Shown: positions 32,953 to 42,165, numbered from the stretch's first letter. The stretch: 64,000 bases of DNA from JBOFIQ01 sp051654905 (GCA_051654905.1 JBOFYY010000111.1:1-64000), one strand, 5' to 3'. Numbers and translations are program-made. The notes: generated by a model from the letters alone, not told the origin.

Positions 32953-34371
32953 TTAGCGTTGACGATTCTTGTGCTTTTCCCTAGCACGTACTTCGACATG
33001 AACTGGAGTACCAGTGAAATCGAACTCTTCTCGAAGTCGGCGTTCTACGAAACGTACATAGCCAGGATCGAATTGACCTGAGGTGAAAAGCACAAATGTA
33101 GGTGGGCAATTATGTGCTTGTGTCGCAAAGAGAATTCGTGGCTGTTTTCCGCCACGTACTGGGTGCGGATGGGCAGCAGCAATACGACCTACGAAGGAAT
33201 TGAGCTTGCCAGTTGGAATACGTGTTTCCCAGTTCGTTAATGCCTTCTCCAAAGAGCCACGTAGCTTATGAACGTTACGACCAGTCAAAGCTGAAATATT
33301 TACCGATTCCGCCCAAGCAAAGGGATGAAGATCTCGCTCGATTTCTCGCGCCAGATAGTGCCTACGCTCTTCATCAGTCAGATCCCACTTATTAAATGCA
33401 ATAACTAATGCTCGACCAGTTTCTTCCACATTGGTCAATAAGCGTAGATCTTGTTCGCTAACTGGCTCCGAAGCATCAATTACCATGACACATACTTCTG
33501 CCCGCTCAACAGCAGTCTGAGTACGCAGGCTGGCGTAATATTCATGTCCGCTGGCTTCTTTTACGCGTTTGCGGATACCGGCTGTATCAATGAACCGATA
33601 TACGACCCCATCAACTTCTACGAGTTCATCAACTGGATCGACAGTGGTTCCGGCCATATCGTGTACAACAGCGCGTTCTTCTCGAGCTAGCTTATTGAGC
33701 AGGGAAGATTTACCAACATTTGGTTTACCAACAATGGCGACGCGACGCGGTCCAGTTTCTTCTTTAGCGACTTTACGAGGTTCGGGTAAAACATCTAGCA
33801 ACGCATCTAGTAGATCGCCAACACCACGTCCGTGGAAAGCCGACACTGCCCAAGGCTGTCCTAATCCTAGATTCCACATTGAGGCAGCTTCAGCTTCAGT
33901 ACGCTGATCGTCTACTTTATTGGCAGCTAATACAACTGGTTTCTTCGAGCGACGTAGTACCTGAACTACAGCTTCGTCTTCGTCAGTGGTACCGACTGTA
34001 GCGTCAACAACAAAAAGCACTACGTCAGCTGCTTGGATAGCCACTTCTGCTTGCTCTGCGATTTGTCCAGCAAGACCGCGAGCATCAGAGATCCAACCAC
34101 CAGTATCGACAAGGGTAAAGTCACGTCCTACCCAGTCAGCATCATAAGAAACGCGGTCGCGGGTAACACCTGGAACATCTTGTACTACAGCTTCGCGACG
34201 ACCCAAAATACGGTTAACTAGGGTAGATTTTCCGACGTTGGGGCGACCTACTACTGCAATAACTGGTCGTTCCCATTCCAGCTCTTCTACTGACCGAGCA
34301 TCAACATAGGTGATGTCATCAATGTCATAGTCTTCTAGCGACGAATCTGATGGTGTCATGTCGTTGGTCAC
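32953..34371 (-). CDS. der: Ribosome biogenesis GTPase Der (EngA)
   Basis: A 472-residue protein with two tandem GTPase domains. The first has GRPNVGKST near residue 41, DTGG and NKVD; the second has GKPNVGKSS near residue 214, DTAG and NKWD. A C-terminal KH-like domain (about 385-465) ends in a basic tail REKHKNRQR. Der assists maturation of the 50S ribosomal subunit. A ~35-residue acidic N-terminal extension precedes domain 1, common in actinobacterial Der. It follows cmk on the same strand after a 201-bp gap, the usual actinobacterial order. Confidence 0.97.
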   Translation of the reverse strand: MTNDMTPSDSSLEDYDIDDITYVDARSVEELEWERPVIAVVGRPNVGKSTLVNRILGRREAVVQDVPGVTRDRVSYDADWVGRDFTLVDTGGWISDARGLAGQIAEQAEVAIQAADVVLFVVDATVGTTDEDEAVVQVLRRSKKPVVLAANKVDDQRTEAEAASMWNLGLGQPWAVSAFHGRGVGDLLDALLDVLPEPRKVAKEETGPRRVAIVGKPNVGKSSLLNKLAREERAVVHDMAGTTVDPVDELVEVDGVVYRFIDTAGIRKRVKEASGHEYYASLRTQTAVERAEVCVMVIDASEPVSEQDLRLLTNVEETGRALVIAFNKWDLTDEERRHYLAREIERDLHPFAWAESVNISALTGRNVHKLRGSLEKALTNWETRIPTGKLNSFVGRIAAAHPHPVRGGKQPRILFATQAHNCPPTFVLFTSGQFDPGYVRFVERRLREEFDFTGTPVHVEVRAREKHKNRQR

Positions 34372-34572
34372 GGCACGTTCCTTTGCAATGGTGGGATAGA
34401 GCTCTCCTGTAGTGCTCGTAAAATCCCGGCAGTTCCATGCCGAACATCACATGAGTTATACCGCGTTGCTGCTCATTTTGATCGTGAGCGACAGCACGCA
34501 GACTCGCGTCACAAGGAAATGTTCGCCATGCTGATTTAGCTATAACGGTACACGAGAACCGCCAAAATAGCT
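34372..34572. other. Intergenic spacer between cmk and der
   Basis: No ORF or RNA gene is recognised. A short imperfect hairpin at the cmk stop (34559-34583) may be a weak terminator, and an interrupted stem (GCG-TGCTG-CTCA with TGAG-CAGCA-CGC, about 34463-34499) may be leader structure of der. Neither is well supported. Confidence 0.3.
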
Positions 34573-35271
34573 TTATTTTGCGGTTTTGTTACTTACTAAC
34601 AGTTCGCATAGGTGATCAATAACTTGCGTTAGATCCATATGGGTGGAATCGACGAGAATAACTCCGGGCGCTGGCGTATCAAATTGGCTAACTGTGGCAT
34701 CATCGCGATCTCGACGTAGCACTTGATCGGCAAGATCTGCTTCGGAAATTGGTTGCCCTAGTTCTTGTTGGCGTCGTTTCATCCGAGCCACTGGATCAGC
34801 CACTAGCAGCACTCGCAGATCAGCATCTGGAGCAACCACCGTAGTGATATCGCGACCTTCCATCACGATCCCCTTGCTAGTAGTAGCGATATAGGAACGC
34901 TGTAGTCGCTGAAGCTCCTGACGTACCGGAATCATTGTGGCAACATCACTTACTAATGCTGAAACTGCTGGGGTACGAATTATCTCGGTGACATCAACAC
35001 CATTGACCAGAGTGCGTTTTACATCAGGATCTGTGGCAAGAACCAGATCCCATTCTTCGCGAATCCTCCGGGCAACTTCTATCCCATCGGCCGGTGTTAA
35101 CTGCGCATCTCGATAAGCAACAGCTACCGCGCGATACATGGCGCCCGTATCGACATAATCTAGTTTTAGCCGTCGCGCTACCCCTTTGGCTGCACTAGAT
35201 TTACCTGAACCACTGGGGCCGTCAATAGCAATAACACAATGTTCACTACGCGGTTGGTCCAGAATATTCAC
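34573..35271 (-). CDS. cmk: Cytidylate kinase
   Basis: A P-loop NMP kinase of ~232 residues with Walker A GPSGSGKSS near residue 18, YVDTGAMYRA, the GRDITTVVAPDADLRVLL segment and a lid region with QQELGQPI and RRDRDD. It phosphorylates CMP and dCMP. The GTG at 35271 was chosen because GGAG lies six bases before it; an in-frame GTG at 35283 is an alternative without a ribosome-binding site. It follows pup by 46 bp on the same strand and may share its transcript. Confidence 0.95.
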   Translation of the reverse strand: MNILDQPRSEHCVIAIDGPSGSGKSSAAKGVARRLKLDYVDTGAMYRAVAVAYRDAQLTPADGIEVARRIREEWDLVLATDPDVKRTLVNGVDVTEIIRTPAVSALVSDVATMIPVRQELQRLQRSYIATTSKGIVMEGRDITTVVAPDADLRVLLVADPVARMKRRQQELGQPISEADLADQVLRRDRDDATVSQFDTPAPGVILVDSTHMDLTQVIDHLCELLVSNKTAK

Positions 35272-35317
35272 GCACAACTCCACTTCACGACAGAAACTAT
35301 TTACCTAACAGATACCA

Positions 35318-35494
35318 CTACTCGCCGCCTTTTTGCACAAAAGACTTCACGAACTCTTCAGCATTAACTTCAAGAACCGCATCTATCTGGTCCAGAATAT
35401 CGTCTAAATCCGTGGGTTGAGTACGAACAATAGTTTCTTCACTATCGCTGGTCTGGTCAGATACCAGTTTTTCTTCTTGTTTACGCCATGCCAT
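35318..35494 (-). CDS. pup: Prokaryotic ubiquitin-like protein Pup
   Basis: A 58-residue acidic, largely disordered protein, overlooked easily because of its size. The start MAWRKQEEKLV is followed by an Asp/Glu-rich middle and the diagnostic C-terminal helix LDDILDQIDAVLEVNAEEF and VQKGGE. The last residue is Glu, so Pup is ready for ligation to lysines without prior deamidation of a C-terminal Gln. Dop is encoded 10 bp upstream on the same strand. The usual next genes, prcB, prcA and pafA, are absent and cmk follows instead. Pup tags proteins for recognition by the ARC coiled coil. Confidence 0.95.
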   Translation of the reverse strand: MAWRKQEEKLVSDQTSDSEETIVRTQPTDLDDILDQIDAVLEVNAEEFVKSFVQKGGE

Positions 35495-35504
35495 GGTGAT
35501 GATC

Positions 35505-37004
35505 CTACGACGTTAGTGCTGCGACGATGTCATCGACTCGCGTTGCTTCTGCCACCGTAGCCCCCAATTTAGCCTGGGTGAAGGCATGTGGATCGCTCAT
35601 ACGGAGTGTGCGCATTCGACCATCAGCAGTTACCACAGTTGCAGTATCCCAACCTAGGCTCATCACATCGGTGCCAAACTTTCGTAGTAGCTCTCCTCGT
35701 AGCCATGCTCTGGTATCTACTGGAGGATTAAATATGGCTTGTTCTAAAGATTCTGCAGTCACTAGCTGTCGCAGCTTTCCAGTTTTTTCCAATGTCAAAG
35801 CTAACCCACGAGAAGGGTCAATATCTGCCCATTGAAGATCAATCGCAGCTAATTTTGGGCTATCCCAAGAAAGGTTTCCTCGTTCTCGATAAGTTTCTAG
35901 CAATCGTAGTTTTGCTAGCCACTCCACTCGATCAGCAGCTGCCCACCGATCTTTACGTAATTGATCCAATACCAAAGACCACTCATCGAGCAACACATTA
36001 GTTTCGTCGCCAAGTATCGGCTCATCGGATAAGAAAGCTGCTGCACTATCGTGTAGTGCTTCTTGTATATTGATTGCGGTTAGACGACGACCGTCAACAA
36101 GTTCTACCAGCTGGGTTAACGAAATATCACGAGAAAATTGCTGTAATGCAGCTACTGGATTTGCCAAGGTCAGGTCACATAACCGCCCTGCACTTAATGT
36201 TGCTGCGATGGCAGCTGTGGTACCTATTCGTAAAAATGTAGCAAGCTGCGAAGTTGTTGCATCTCCAGTAATTACATGTAGCCGTCGATAGCGCGATGGA
36301 TCGGCATGCGGCTCGTCACGGGTATTGATAATGGGGCGACGCAGTGTTGTTTCTAGCCCTACTTCACGTTCAAAAAAATCCGCACGTTGCGTAATCTGAA
36401 AGCCAGCTTCTTGGCTGTACTGCCCCAGCCCTACCCTGCCAATGCCGCAGATGATCCCTCGACTCACTAAATGCGGCGTAAAACCTGTAACAACTTGAGT
36501 AAAAGGTATAGTTCTCGAAATTAAATAGTTTTCGTGTGACCCGTAGCTAGCCCCTTTGCCATCAGTATTGTTACGGTACAGCCGAATATCTACGCCGCGA
36601 GTTTGCTTAACTATCGCAGCTGATCTTTGCATGATGATGTCTCCGGCACGATCGTAGCGCACCACATCATAAAGTGATCGACATTCTGGGGCAGAAAACT
36701 CTGGATGAGCATGATCGACATAAAACCTAGCGCCATTGGTGAGCATTCGATTCGCCATCGGATTCTCATCAGTGAGCACCGAAACATCTAATTCCTCGCG
36801 CGGAGCCGTGAACCCCCACATATCGCTAGCGACCTGTTCACTGGCGTAATCAAATCCCACATGGTCGGCAGCAACATCGTCACGCCATGCCCGAATAATG
36901 GCGTTTGACGAGTACATCGGATGTGGAGCAGCATCGGAGGTAACTCCTGCCACCCCAATTCCATATTCTTGTTCAGTGCCGTAAAGCGGCGAAGTTTTCG
37001 TCAC
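35505..37004 (-). CDS. dop: Pup deamidase/depupylase Dop
   Basis: A 499-residue carboxylate-amine ligase-like protein. The start PLYGTEQEYGIGV holds the metal-binding Glu pair (the usual GTETEYG), and ARFYVDHAHPEFSAPECRS carries the catalytic Asp and the Glu near residues 93-110. Dop rather than PafA is supported by the residues between these motifs (the Dop-loop region), the length and the place beside pup and arc. Since Pup here already ends in Glu, Dop would act mainly as a depupylase that frees Pup from substrates. The start codon is GTG. It is convergent with no gene; the small DUF3054 gene is divergent from it. Confidence 0.93.
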   Translation of the reverse strand: MTKTSPLYGTEQEYGIGVAGVTSDAAPHPMYSSNAIIRAWRDDVAADHVGFDYASEQVASDMWGFTAPREELDVSVLTDENPMANRMLTNGARFYVDHAHPEFSAPECRSLYDVVRYDRAGDIIMQRSAAIVKQTRGVDIRLYRNNTDGKGASYGSHENYLISRTIPFTQVVTGFTPHLVSRGIICGIGRVGLGQYSQEAGFQITQRADFFEREVGLETTLRRPIINTRDEPHADPSRYRRLHVITGDATTSQLATFLRIGTTAAIAATLSAGRLCDLTLANPVAALQQFSRDISLTQLVELVDGRRLTAINIQEALHDSAAAFLSDEPILGDETNVLLDEWSLVLDQLRKDRWAAADRVEWLAKLRLLETYRERGNLSWDSPKLAAIDLQWADIDPSRGLALTLEKTGKLRQLVTAESLEQAIFNPPVDTRAWLRGELLRKFGTDVMSLGWDTATVVTADGRMRTLRMSDPHAFTQAKLGATVAEATRVDDIVAALTS

Positions 37005-37033
37005 AAAGCTGAGCTTACGGGTAAACTTCCCAA

Positions 37034-37417
37034 GTGCGCATGCAAACCCCAGTAGCGGTGGCTCTTGACACCGCAGTCGTCCTAGCTTTTACCACAGTAG
37101 GACGAATCTTTCATCATGAGTCGATGAGCCCTATGAAATGGTGGCAGACCGCTTGGCCATTTTTAGCAGGTTTAGCATTGGGCTGGACATTAATTATTAC
37201 TACGGGGTTAAGGCGTAGCCCGCTTTTCACTAGAGGCATGATTGTTTGTGCAGACACGCTATTACTAGGAATGTTGCTACGTGCGCTAACGCAACAAGGT
37301 ACTGCGCTTCCTTTCGTCTGTGTAGCTGTAGTTTTCCTAGTTGTTATGTTTTTAGGATGGCGAATGGTGTGGTGGCTCATAGCTGGTAAACCACCACACC
37401 GCCCTCGACGTTATTAA
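37034..37417 (+). CDS. DUF3054 family membrane protein
   Basis: A 127-residue protein with about four membrane segments. The family pattern is VALDTAVVLAFTTVGRIFHHE, then TAWPFLAGLALGWTLI, MLLRALTQQGTALPF and FLGWRMVWWL. Function is unknown. The GTG at 37034 or the ATG at 37040 may be the start. The gene is inserted on the opposite strand between dop and arc and is separated from the arc stop by only 3 bp, so its transcript must run into the arc coding region as antisense. Confidence 0.85.
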   Translation: MRMQTPVAVALDTAVVLAFTTVGRIFHHESMSPMKWWQTAWPFLAGLALGWTLIITTGLRRSPLFTRGMIVCADTLLLGMLLRALTQQGTALPFVCVAVVFLVVMFLGWRMVWWLIAGKPPHRPRRY

Positions 37418-37420
37418 AGG

Positions 37421-39031
37421 TTAGTTACCGGTTCCCACCAGCGTTCGGATATGAACAATTCTTTCCCCACGTTTGCCGGAAATTCTTGCCCAATCATCCG
37501 GATTAGTTGTGTTAGGAAGATCCTCATTTTCGATAAACTCGGCACGAATTGCTTGGCGCAGATGGTAGGAACTAACTCCACCTTTTCCATGTGCTAGTTC
37601 ATCTTTGATAGCTGCTTTTTTAGCTTTAGCAACAATATTGTTCATCATTGCTCCGGAAGCAAAATCCTTGAAATATAGTATATCTGTAGCACCAGATGCG
37701 TAGCTGACCTCAAGGAATTCTGTCTCTTTAGTAGTGGCATAAAGTTGCGTTACAGCGCTATCGATCAATGCTGAAACTGTGGCTTTGCGATCGTGATTAT
37801 GGGCAGCAAGATCATCTTCATGTATTGGAATCTCGCTAGTTAGATACTTAGAAAAAATCTCTTTCGCAGCAACCGCGTCGGGACGTTGTAGCTTAATTTT
37901 GACGTCGAGTCGTCCCGGTCGCAGAATCGCAGGGTCAATCAAATCTTCTCGATTTGAAGCACCAATGATAATGACATTCTCTAGCCCTTCAACACCATCA
38001 ATTTCGCTCAAGAGTTGCGGAACAATAGTATTTTCGACGTCAGAACTTACCCCTGATCCTCGGGTTCTAAAGAGCGAATCCATTTCGTCGAAAAATACGA
38101 TTACGGGCATTCCTTCATTAGCTCGTTCGCGTGCTCGCTGAAAAATTATCCGGATTTGCCGTTCAGTCTCCCCCACATATTTATTGAGAAGCTCTGGCCC
38201 TTTCACGTTGAGAAAGAAGCTACGTGCATGTCCACCAGTAAGTTCTGACATACGTTGGGCAAGAGAATGAGCTACTGCTTTAGCTATCATGGTTTTACCG
38301 CATCCAGGTGGACCATAAAGCAGCACACCTTTGGGGGCAGTTAATCCATAGCGACTAAACATATCCCGGTGCAGGAAAGGAAGTTCTACTGCATCGCGTA
38401 CCGCTTGAATAGCATCGGTCGCTCCGCCAATAGCACTGTAATCAAGATCTGGAATTTCTTCTAACACTAGATCTTCTAGATCATGGCGAGCTACCTTGTC
38501 ATAAACCACGAATGCACGGCGATCAACTAGCACTGAATCACCATGACGTAGCCCACTACGTTGTAGTGCTGGGGCTACTTTCACTACCTGATCTTCAACG
38601 TTAGTGCCCGAGATGATAACTCGCCCCGGCTCACCAAGCAGCTCTCGTACTACCGCAATTTCGCCTACTTCGCGGTATAGGCCGGTCGCAACCACCACCA
38701 TGGATTCGTTCAGTAAAACTTGTGATCCTGGTGTTAACATCGCTGCTTGGATCGTAGGATCGCAAGCTACGCGCAAGGATCTTCCGCTAACTGTCACATC
38801 GACAGTGCCTTCTGGTCCAATTGCTACTACCGTGCCAAAGGTAGCTGGTGGCTGACTCATTGCCGCCAGCTGTTCCTTAGCTAAAGCGAGTTTGTCACGA
38901 GCTTGTCGCAAGGTTTGGTTAAGTTGAGTATTCGTTGCCGCTAGTTCTTTAGCATCGCGTCGAGCTTCCATCGCTCGACGTTCTGCTAACTGTTGTCCAC
39001 GTTCGGCAGCTGCTAACCGATCATTCTCCAT
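37421..39031 (-). CDS. arc: AAA+ ATPase ARC (Mpa), Pup-recognising unfoldase
   Basis: A 536-residue hexameric AAA+ protein. A coiled coil (about 1-60, rich in Ala, Arg and Gln) binds Pup; tandem OB domains follow (about 65-190), then the AAA+ module with Walker A GPPGCGKT, Walker B IVFFDEMDSL and ILRPGRLD. The C-terminus stops at ERIVHIRTLVGTGN. The mycobacterial GQYL tail that docks to the 20S proteasome is missing. The ATG at 39031 overlaps trmI by 11 bases; a TTG at 39046 is the alternative. Without prcBA nearby it probably works as a stand-alone unfoldase, as proposed for corynebacterial ARC. Confidence 0.95.
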   Translation of the reverse strand: MENDRLAAAERGQQLAERRAMEARRDAKELAATNTQLNQTLRQARDKLALAKEQLAAMSQPPATFGTVVAIGPEGTVDVTVSGRSLRVACDPTIQAAMLTPGSQVLLNESMVVVATGLYREVGEIAVVRELLGEPGRVIISGTNVEDQVVKVAPALQRSGLRHGDSVLVDRRAFVVYDKVARHDLEDLVLEEIPDLDYSAIGGATDAIQAVRDAVELPFLHRDMFSRYGLTAPKGVLLYGPPGCGKTMIAKAVAHSLAQRMSELTGGHARSFFLNVKGPELLNKYVGETERQIRIIFQRARERANEGMPVIVFFDEMDSLFRTRGSGVSSDVENTIVPQLLSEIDGVEGLENVIIIGASNREDLIDPAILRPGRLDVKIKLQRPDAVAAKEIFSKYLTSEIPIHEDDLAAHNHDRKATVSALIDSAVTQLYATTKETEFLEVSYASGATDILYFKDFASGAMMNNIVAKAKKAAIKDELAHGKGGVSSYHLRQAIRAEFIENEDLPNTTNPDDWARISGKRGERIVHIRTLVGTGN

Positions 39032-39971
39032 CGCTGCCCTCAACAACAGTAGCTGTCTCGACAGCTATACCACCTTCTTGTGTCGGCAGTCCATGCGGTC
39101 GTGGACCGTTATAATCTGGCCCGTAAGCGCCAGGTGCTGGACGACGTCGACGGATTGGCGTCATTACTCCTGGAGCAAGCCGACGAGCGAAAATCAAGAA
39201 ACCAGTATGTGAAGAAGTTCCATGTCCTGGGCGGATCGATAAACCTTCCGCATGCCAGTCTCGCACAGTTGTTTCTGATGCGGTCGGCTCAGTAAAACCA
39301 CCATGTGCTCGGATAGTGTCCATACAACGTCCCAACTGGGTTGAAGTAGCTACATAGCAACATAAGACGCCGCCGGGGACTAGACGCTCTGCTACGACAT
39401 CAACACACTCCCAAGGCGCCAACATATCTAAGACTGCTCGATCGATTTCTTCGTCTGAAATAACTTCGACCAGATCACCAACAGTTACTTCCCATGCTGG
39501 ATGAGTTCCACCAAAGAACCACTCCACATTCTTTTGTGCGATCTCAGCAAAATCTTCTCGACGTTCGTAAGAATGAAGACGACCTTGCGGACCAATTGCG
39601 CGCAAAAGCGACATTGATAATGCCCCTGATCCAACTCCTGCTTCCAGAACACGTGCTCCGGGGAAAATATCGGTCCACATCAAAATTTGGGCAGCATCCT
39701 TGGGATATACCACTGCTGCACCACGAGGCATGGAAACACTGAAATCAAAAAGTAGTGGTCGCATTGCAAGATAAGTTGTGCCACCAGCAGAACGAATCGT
39801 GACACCTTCTGGACCGCCAATTAGTTGATCATGTTCGATGCCACCTTTTGACGTGAAAAAGATCTTGCCTTCTTCTAGAAGAACCGAGTGGCGTCGTCCT
39901 TTAGGGTCAGTGAGCGTAACTCGCTCTCCTGCCACTAACGGACCTCGACGTACCCCTGAAATATCAGACAT
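39021..39971 (-). CDS. trmI: tRNA (adenine-58-N1)-methyltransferase
   Basis: A 316-residue class I SAM methyltransferase of the TrmI family. An N-terminal beta domain (RRGPLVAGERVTLTDPKGRRHSVLLEEG) is followed by the SAM motif VLEAGVGSGALSMSLL near residue 108. It forms a tetramer and methylates A58 in the T-loop of tRNAs. The C-terminal ~60 residues are low-complexity and basic/acidic. It is the first gene of a pair with arc, an arrangement conserved in actinobacteria, and follows the solute-binding protein gene by six bases. Confidence 0.95.
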   Translation of the reverse strand: MSDISGVRRGPLVAGERVTLTDPKGRRHSVLLEEGKIFFTSKGGIEHDQLIGGPEGVTIRSAGGTTYLAMRPLLFDFSVSMPRGAAVVYPKDAAQILMWTDIFPGARVLEAGVGSGALSMSLLRAIGPQGRLHSYERREDFAEIAQKNVEWFFGGTHPAWEVTVGDLVEVISDEEIDRAVLDMLAPWECVDVVAERLVPGGVLCCYVATSTQLGRCMDTIRAHGGFTEPTASETTVRDWHAEGLSIRPGHGTSSHTGFLIFARRLAPGVMTPIRRRRPAPGAYGPDYNGPRPHGLPTQEGGIAVETATVVEGSDGE

Positions 39972-39977
39972 GATTAG

Positions 39978-41471
39978 TTATCCCTTCTTGAGACCAGAGA
40001 GGCTTAATTGAAAACCCGGGCCAAAACGCGGATCAGTAAGGTTGATTCCTGACGCAAGAAATGATGTTTCATCATCATGCGACAACGGTAAAACGACAAG
40101 ATCTGCCGCTGATTGCTTTTGAATCTCGGTTAAAGCTATCAGCCGAGCTGTTTTATCGCTGCTAGTTCGCCAGGTCTTATCAAGCTCAGCAATTTTACTC
40201 GCAGACCCTGGTGGTGGCGCAGAAATATAGGGACTTAACCAAGCTTTAGGAGTGTAAACCCATGCTTTCAAATCAAGTAATACTAGATCTGCTTCACTAG
40301 AATTAGGAGTTAGCTGAAGACTCACGCCTGCTTTTGATTCAATTTGATCCCGAATTTCTCGTGCTAAAGCTGCTTGGTCGGGAGCTTTATCTGCATAACT
40401 CAAGGTGAGCCGCGGCCGAGTCTCAACCAGCGGTGGCATTGAAGCAGTACCACCCAAACTAAAACTAACTACATGACCTTCTACAGTCGGCGGCAACAAG
40501 GAATCTAAGGTACGAGTTTCTTGTAACGCACCAGCAATCGCAGTACGCAATGTTGCATCAAGTCGTAGCGGAGAAGTTGGATTCCAGCGCAGGATTTGAT
40601 GTCGAGAACCCGTAGTCACAACAGCCCGATATTTAGCGCTAGCACCATCTTCATGTTGTGTGCTTTGAGCTTGCAGTCTTTTAATTGCAGCAGCAGATAA
40701 CCCACGCCATACATAGTCAACACTGCCCTGATTCATAGCATCTTCTAATGCAGCTGAATCCTTGACATAGCTTATTTTGATAGGGGTAATAGTCGGATTA
40801 TCTGACCCACGATAGTTGTCATACGCCGATACGATCAGACCAGCGTCATCTTTTTCTTTTAACTGATATGGGCCAGACCCGCTAGGTATTTGATCTGATG
40901 AACGCACTACATCAGGATTGTAAATTTCTTCATTAACGATCGAGCAAGCAGCAGAGGTAAGCGCAAACCCAAAATGAGTATCTGGCCATCGCAAAACAAA
41001 TTGCACTATTTGATCGCTAGGAGTTTCGATTCGTTCTAGTGAGTTCAATGCTGAGACTGTTGTCTGATCAATACCTAGTCGTAAGACTCGCAAGATTGAG
41101 AACCTTACATCCGAAGATGTCAGTGCCGCGCCATCGTGAAAATGTAAACCTGAACGAATCTGGCACTCATAGACAAGTTCAGTTTTAAAAAGACAATCTT
41201 CGGCTGCATCAGGTTTCAATACTTGTTCCCCAGCAGGAGCAGTCATTAGCCGCTGAAAAAATTGGTACGCCATATCGTGACTAGGATTATCCACAGCAGC
41301 GGCAGGATCGAAAGCTGTCGCAGGTTCAGTAGTAGCTACCGTAAATATTCTAGGGGTAGCAGTAGCTGAAGGCGTATCCGAAATAGTAGGTTCGGTGGTA
41401 GCACGTGTAGTACAACTCGTAACAAAAATAGCGATGACTACTGCTATGACGCGGCAAAACCTCTTAGGCAT
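39978..41471 (-). CDS. ABC transporter solute-binding lipoprotein, family 5 (peptide type)
   Basis: A 497-residue lipoprotein. The signal peptide ends in a lipobox (VTSC, Cys20), followed by a Thr/Ser/Pro linker and an SBP_bac_5 domain with the QIRSGLHFHDGAALTSSDVRFSI signature near residue 107. Family members bind oligopeptides, nickel or other ligands at the cell surface. No permease or ATPase gene is close by, so it is an orphan in this window. Its ATG overlaps the stop of the HAD gene by eight bases and it is six bases from trmI, so it is part of the HAD-SBP-trmI-arc run. Lnt (11443-12984) could acylate it. Confidence 0.9.
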   Translation of the reverse strand: MPKRFCRVIAVVIAIFVTSCTTRATTEPTISDTPSATATPRIFTVATTEPATAFDPAAAVDNPSHDMAYQFFQRLMTAPAGEQVLKPDAAEDCLFKTELVYECQIRSGLHFHDGAALTSSDVRFSILRVLRLGIDQTTVSALNSLERIETPSDQIVQFVLRWPDTHFGFALTSAACSIVNEEIYNPDVVRSSDQIPSGSGPYQLKEKDDAGLIVSAYDNYRGSDNPTITPIKISYVKDSAALEDAMNQGSVDYVWRGLSAAAIKRLQAQSTQHEDGASAKYRAVVTTGSRHQILRWNPTSPLRLDATLRTAIAGALQETRTLDSLLPPTVEGHVVSFSLGGTASMPPLVETRPRLTLSYADKAPDQAALAREIRDQIESKAGVSLQLTPNSSEADLVLLDLKAWVYTPKAWLSPYISAPPPGSASKIAELDKTWRTSSDKTARLIALTEIQKQSAADLVVLPLSHDDETSFLASGINLTDPRFGPGFQLSLSGLKKG

Positions 41472-42165
41472 AGCACCGCCATAGTTCGGTAAGGGTTTCG
41501 GGGGTAAAACCTTCTAAGGTGTCGCAAATAATACGTCTAGGAGCTTGGGGCGGCGTCACAATGCAGGGAACAGCAACCACAAAACAGCCCGCAGCATTTC
41601 CAGACGCAGCTCCCGGCCCAGAATCTTCAAAAACTACACAGGCTGTGGGATCTACTCCCAGCCGTTGTGCACCTAACAAAAATGGTTCTGGGTGTGGTTT
41701 TCCGTGTCTTACGTCATCTCCAGAAACTAATGCTTGGAAAGTGTTTATCGGAAGGTGATCTACCACAACATCTAATAAACATCGATAGCTCATAGAAACT
41801 ATTGCCTGCGGCACTCCAGCATGAGCCAATGCTGTCATAAGTTCGTAAGCGCCTGGGCGCCAGATAGTAGCTACTGCGGCTAATCTTCTACGCTGTTCGG
41901 CTACTAAAATATCTACCAGTTCGGCAGCTGAAATAGTGGCATCAGGAACTAATGTCAGCATCATTTTTGCGCTATGAAGCAGTGTCTGCCCTACCAGCTG
42001 CTGCTGGAACCCTTCGGGAATATCAGATATCCCCAACTGCGATAACACCATGAGTTCTGATTGCATCCATTGTGGTTCAGTATCGACTAATGTTCCGTCG
42101 AAATCCCACATCACTCCTTGAAACGGAAATGAATTAGCAGTAGCTACAGCAGCAGAAAAAGTCAT
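41464..42165 (-). CDS. HAD-superfamily hydrolase (beta-phosphoglucomutase-like)
   Basis: A 233-residue HAD phosphatase. Motif I DFDGTLVD (about 21-28), motif II Ser in IVSMSY, motif III Lys in GKPHPEPF and the acidic motif IV VFEDSGPG are all present, with the helical cap between motifs I and II. It likely dephosphorylates a sugar phosphate or nucleotide; specificity is not predictable. It overlaps the solute-binding protein gene by eight bases. Confidence 0.9.
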   Translation of the reverse strand: MTFSAAVATANSFPFQGVMWDFDGTLVDTEPQWMQSELMVLSQLGISDIPEGFQQQLVGQTLLHSAKMMLTLVPDATISAAELVDILVAEQRRRLAAVATIWRPGAYELMTALAHAGVPQAIVSMSYRCLLDVVVDHLPINTFQALVSGDDVRHGKPHPEPFLLGAQRLGVDPTACVVFEDSGPGAASGNAAGCFVVAVPCIVTPPQAPRRIICDTLEGFTPETLTELWRCYA

